From Bacillota bacterium (GTDB lineage Bacteria; Bacillota; Clostridia; Christensenellales; Aristaeellaceae), in NCBI GenBank assembly GCA_023404715.1, contig JAEYAR010000152.1:1-64000 (forward strand): 64,000 bases of DNA, in the 5' to 3' direction. A program made the position numbers and the translations under genes. The stretch's first letter is position 1. The number at the start of each line of letters is the position of its first letter. The notes beneath the pieces are model-generated. The model was not told the origin of the DNA and did not search any database. It saw only the letters and a program-made list of their open reading frames with translations. This document shows positions 61,339 through 64,000 of this stretch, one piece after another.

Positions 61339-62421
61339 TCAAACGCTTACCGGTATAGAAAAGAAGAACTCGACCCCATCCGAATGGTTTTTCGCGCCGT
61401 AGGCGATCTTGTGCATGGAGAGGATCTGGGCGACGATGGCGAGGCCCAGGCCTGAACCGGCGTACCCGGCGCCTTGCGCACGGTAAAACTTCGTCCAAAT
61501 CAGGGGTAGAATATCCGGGGGGATGGGCGGCCCTGCGTTGAATACGGAAAAGCGCACGCCGCCGCCCTCTTTCTTTACGTCCAGGCGAAGCAAGCCGCCG
61601 GGCGCGGTGTTTTTCTTCGCGTTGACGATCAGGTTATCCACCGCCTGTTCGATGCGGGCCTTGTCGGCTAAGACGAAGACCGGCTCGTCCGGGAACGTAT
61701 AATCGATCTGAAAGCGCACGTCAGGCGCGTCAAGCAGCAGCCGGCCGGCGACGGCCTCGACGAACTCGACGAAGTCAAACCGCTCCGGCGACAGCGTCAC
61801 CGCGCCGGCTTCGAGCGCGGACAGGTCGAGCAACGTCGTAATCAGGCGATTCATGCGCTGCGTCTCCGCGACGATGACCTGGGCGTAATGGCGCTGCCTG
61901 TCCGCTTCGGGCGCATCCTGCAGCCCCTCCGCATAGGCGCGAATGACGCATAGCGGCGTCTTCATCTCGTGGGAGAGGCTATCGATCAGGTCCTTGCGCT
62001 CGGCGAGCAGGCGCCGCTCGCGGCGAACGTCCTCTTCGAGGCGCGCGTTTGCATCGTGAAGCTGGGTCAGCGCTTGCTGGAGGCCTTGGGCCAGCGCGTT
62101 CAGGCTGGCGGAAAGCTCCCCGAACTCGTCGGCGCTTTGAACCCGGCAGGGGCTGGAAAAGTCGAGCTTGGCCATCCGCGCGGCAGAGGCGTTCAGCTCG
62201 GAGACGGGCTGCGTGATGCAGCGGCCCAGCAGGAAGTCTACCGCGAAGACGACACCGCAAAGGAGCAAGAGCCAGATGAAAAAGGCGCCCGAATGGCCAA
62301 TGGGCAGCTCCGACGTCAGCAAGTAGAACAGGACGAGCGCCCCGCCGGCGACCTTGGACAAAAAGAAGGCCTTTTTGCGCACGGTACGTAGGCCGAAAGC
62401 GTCGCGCAATGCCGTCTTCAT
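61339..62421 (-). CDS. Sensor histidine kinase with HAMP domain
   Basis: 360 residues. Two membrane helices (about 22-40 and 46-66) with a very short outside loop, so the sensor may be intramembrane as in BceS-like kinases. HAMP (about 68-120), HisKA with DSLSHEMKTPLCVIRAYAEG, HATPase with VDNLIVNAKKNT and SGLGLAIVAQIL. It overlaps the response regulator gene by four bases. Probably detects the compound handled by the exporter. Confidence 0.95.
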   Translation of the reverse strand: MKTALRDAFGLRTVRKKAFFLSKVAGGALVLFYLLTSELPIGHSGAFFIWLLLLCGVVFAVDFLLGRCITQPVSELNASAARMAKLDFSSPCRVQSADEFGELSASLNALAQGLQQALTQLHDANARLEEDVRRERRLLAERKDLIDSLSHEMKTPLCVIRAYAEGLQDAPEADRQRHYAQVIVAETQRMNRLITTLLDLSALEAGAVTLSPERFDFVEFVEAVAGRLLLDAPDVRFQIDYTFPDEPVFVLADKARIEQAVDNLIVNAKKNTAPGGLLRLDVKKEGGGVRFSVFNAGPPIPPDILPLIWTKFYRAQGAGYAGSGLGLAIVAQILSMHKIAYGAKNHSDGVEFFFSIPVSV

Positions 62422-63086
62422 AAGCGCACCTCGAACTTATAGCCGGAGCGGATCAGGGTGACGATGTGGCGGCCCTCGCCGCAGAGCTTTTGACGCAGCG
62501 TCTTGATGTGCGTATCCACAGTGCGGGTGGAGCCCTCAAAGTCGTAGCCCCAAATGCGGTTCAGCAGCTGTTCGCGGGAAAAGACCTGACCCGGATGCTC
62601 CATGAAGAGGCGCAGCAACTCAAATTCCTTGTGCGTTAGCTGTATTTCTTCCCCCTCTACGAGCACCTGTTGCGCGGCGGGGAGGAGCGCGATGCCGCCC
62701 GCGTGCAGCGCCCCGGCAGGGAGCGGAGATGCGCGCCTGAGCAGCGCGTCGACCTTGGCGAGCAGGACGCGCGGACTGAAGGGTTTGGCCATATAGTCGT
62801 CGGCCCCCAACGAATAGCCTTTCAGCCTGTCCGCCTCGTCCCCTTTGGCGGTCAGCAGCACGATGGGCAGATTGCTCATCTCCCTCGCCAGATGGCAGAC
62901 GGTGAAGCCGTCCAGATGCGGCATCATGACGTCCAGAATCATTAGGTCGGGCGCGTCGGTTTTGAGAAACATGAGCGCTTCCACGCCGTCGTCTGCTGTC
63001 AGGCAGGAATGGCCGCCTTTGCGCATGTAGGTTACAATGATATCCTGAACGTTCTTTTCATCCTCGACGACTAGAATTTTTGCCAT
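62418..63086 (-). CDS. OmpR/PhoB family response regulator
   Basis: 222 residues. Receiver domain 1-118 with DE at 9-10, Asp52 in MILDVMMPH and Lys in YMAKPFSP; winged helix 125-222 with LTHKEFELLRLFMEHPGQVF and WGYDFEGSTRTVDTHIKTLR. The phased repeats before the exporter operon are its likely target. AAGGAG precedes the ATG. Confidence 0.95.
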   Translation of the reverse strand: MAKILVVEDEKNVQDIIVTYMRKGGHSCLTADDGVEALMFLKTDAPDLMILDVMMPHLDGFTVCHLAREMSNLPIVLLTAKGDEADRLKGYSLGADDYMAKPFSPRVLLAKVDALLRRASPLPAGALHAGGIALLPAAQQVLVEGEEIQLTHKEFELLRLFMEHPGQVFSREQLLNRIWGYDFEGSTRTVDTHIKTLRQKLCGEGRHIVTLIRSGYKFEVRL

Positions 63087-63143
63087 ATGGATCTCCTTGC
63101 TTTCGATGAAAACGCAGGGGTCGCTATCCAGTATACCGACAAA

Positions 63144-63176
63144 AATGCCGGGAGATACGACCTCCCGGCATTTATC
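63144..63176 (-). terminator. Terminator after the surface protein gene
   Basis: AATGCCGGGAG pairs with CTCCCGGCATT around a short loop; T-rich on the minus strand. Confidence 0.8.
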
Positions 63177-63179
63177 GCG

Positions 63180-64000
63180 CTATTGCTTCTTTTTCTTTAC
63201 ACCGATGAATACCGCGGCGCCGACGCCCAACACAGCGAGGACCACCAGGAGAATCCACCATGGGAAGTCGCCGCCCTTAGCTTCCGGCGGGGCTTGAGTC
63301 GGCTCCGCGGTTGCGGGCTGCGCGGCGGCGGTTTCAGGCGTGGAGGTGGGAACCACGGTTGGGACGGCCGCCGGCGTAGCGGTGGGGATCGCGGTCGGCG
63401 CGACCGTCGGCGTGGCGGTGGGGACCGCGGTCGGCGCGACCGTCGGCGTGGCGGTGGGGATCGCGGTCGGCGCGGCCGTCGGGACGACTGTGGGGTCTTC
63501 GATTCGCGCGATGACCGGGATGGCGTCTTCGCCGTCCGTGCCGGACGTATTTATCTCAGAGGATGTCGCGGTCATTGCGTCCAGATCGGCAGCCGGATCT
63601 GCGAACGCAGAGGAAAGCGCCTTTCCTTCCTCGTCCACCGGCAGGAAGCCGTAACGCTCGCCATCCGTCGTGCCGTAAGCGCGGTAGTGCGTTTCGCCGT
63701 CGGGCGTCTCAAACGCGTACAGACCGGGTCTCCCCTCGATGGGCGCATATCCTTCGGGGATCTCTTCGGCCTTTGGCAGCATGTCCGCCGGGGCGAGGTC
63801 ATAGCCCATTACGGCGATGGCCTCATCCTCTTTGAGGTCGACGATGGCGGCATCCTCTTCGATGCGCCCGGCTTCGTCGGTAGGAATGAACCCGGGAGCG
63901 CCGCCCTTGATCCGGCCATACGCGCGGTATTCAGGTGCGCCGTCCGGCCGGTCGAATCGATAGAGGAGCCTACCGTCGTCCGTCTGAACCGGCGTATAGA
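63180..64000 (-). CDS. Repeat-bearing surface protein with C-terminal membrane anchor (3' part)
   Basis: The frame is open to the window edge; 273 residues are visible. Two copies of a module of about 80 residues can be read: Y-T-P-V..LLYRFDRPDGAPEYRAYG..GFIPTDEAG and Y-A-P-I..LYAFETPDGETHYRAYG..GFLPVDEEG. A Pro/Thr/Ala-rich linker (VAPTAIPTATPT repeats) leads to one membrane helix (WWILLVVLAVLGVGAAVFIG) and KKKKQ. The N-terminus, presumably with signal peptide, is outside. Likely displayed on the cell surface; no LPxTG signal. Confidence 0.8.
   Translation of the reverse strand, partial: YTPVQTDDGRLLYRFDRPDGAPEYRAYGRIKGGAPGFIPTDEAGRIEEDAAIVDLKEDEAIAVMGYDLAPADMLPKAEEIPEGYAPIEGRPGLYAFETPDGETHYRAYGTTDGERYGFLPVDEEGKALSSAFADPAADLDAMTATSSEINTSGTDGEDAIPVIARIEDPTVVPTAAPTAIPTATPTVAPTAVPTATPTVAPTAIPTATPAAVPTVVPTSTPETAAAQPATAEPTQAPPEAKGGDFPWWILLVVLAVLGVGAAVFIGVKKKKQ
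63381..63488 (-). repeat. Three 36-bp tandem repeats encoding the Pro/Thr linker
   Basis: Units start at 63381, 63417 and 63453; each encodes 12 residues of the type ATPTVAPTAIPT. Slippage here would change linker length without breaking the frame. Confidence 0.85.

Noticed and set aside
63381..63488. CRISPR-like array
   Set aside because: The 36-bp units are contiguous without spacers and encode an in-frame protein linker.

Overview
The window looks like chromosomal DNA of a moderately GC-rich Gram-positive anaerobe of the class Clostridia. This is an inference from gene content: LplB/YtcP-type sugar permeases with YesM/YesN-like two-component systems, a stand-alone Spo0A C-terminal domain, an Lsa/CplR-like ABC-F protein, strong Shine-Dalgarno sites, and frequent TTG and GTG starts. 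An order such as Christensenellales is plausible but not proven.

Layout. 0-7.4 kb: end of a sugar-permease operon with a nucleoside hydrolase, then a GHKL sensor kinase, a MATE exporter, a hexapeptide acetyltransferase, an unknown barrel-like protein and an AraC/GyrI-type regulator. 8-21.5 kb: an AAC(3)-family acetyltransferase followed by an envelope-signalling island. It holds three ECF-like sigma factors, three membrane partners, two small sigma-region-4-like proteins, an XRE regulator and several secreted proteins, including two SH3/peptidoglycan-binding proteins. The unit sigma / membrane partner / convergent SH3 protein occurs twice. Three sites share a promoter motif that fits an ECF sigma factor, and three minus-strand leaders share a hairpin element that looks like structured RNA.

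21.5-29 kb: an ABC-F gene behind an attenuator-like leader, a duplicated pair of ribbon-helix-helix genes with diverged palindromic operators, a GNAT acetyltransferase, a broken rhuM gene, and a TetR regulator with a secreted flavoprotein reductase. 29-40.7 kb: a glycoside-use operon (binding protein, two permeases, YesM/YesN pair, GH2 beta-mannosidase-like enzyme, aldo-keto reductase, beta-hydroxyacid dehydrogenase). 40.7-49 kb: a membrane-bound AraC regulator divergent from a second transporter operon carrying an ADP-ribosylglycohydrolase-family protein, a PPC-domain protein and RpiB, which suggests N-riboside salvage.

49-54.4 kb: a NUDIX hydrolase and a divergent acyltransferase-like gene, the Spo0A_C gene, then remains of mobile DNA (integrase, dinD and IS1182-like fragments) ending beside a tRNA-Ala(GGC) gene, followed by a YhaM-type exoribonuclease. 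54.4-64 kb: a DUF3048 lipoprotein-like protein, a class I aminotransferase, a PEBP-family protein, a response regulator / kinase pair next to an ABC-2 exporter operon with three phased GTGAAA repeats at its promoter, and the end of a repeat-bearing surface protein.

All domain names come from reading translated sequence by eye; no searches or folding calculations were run.
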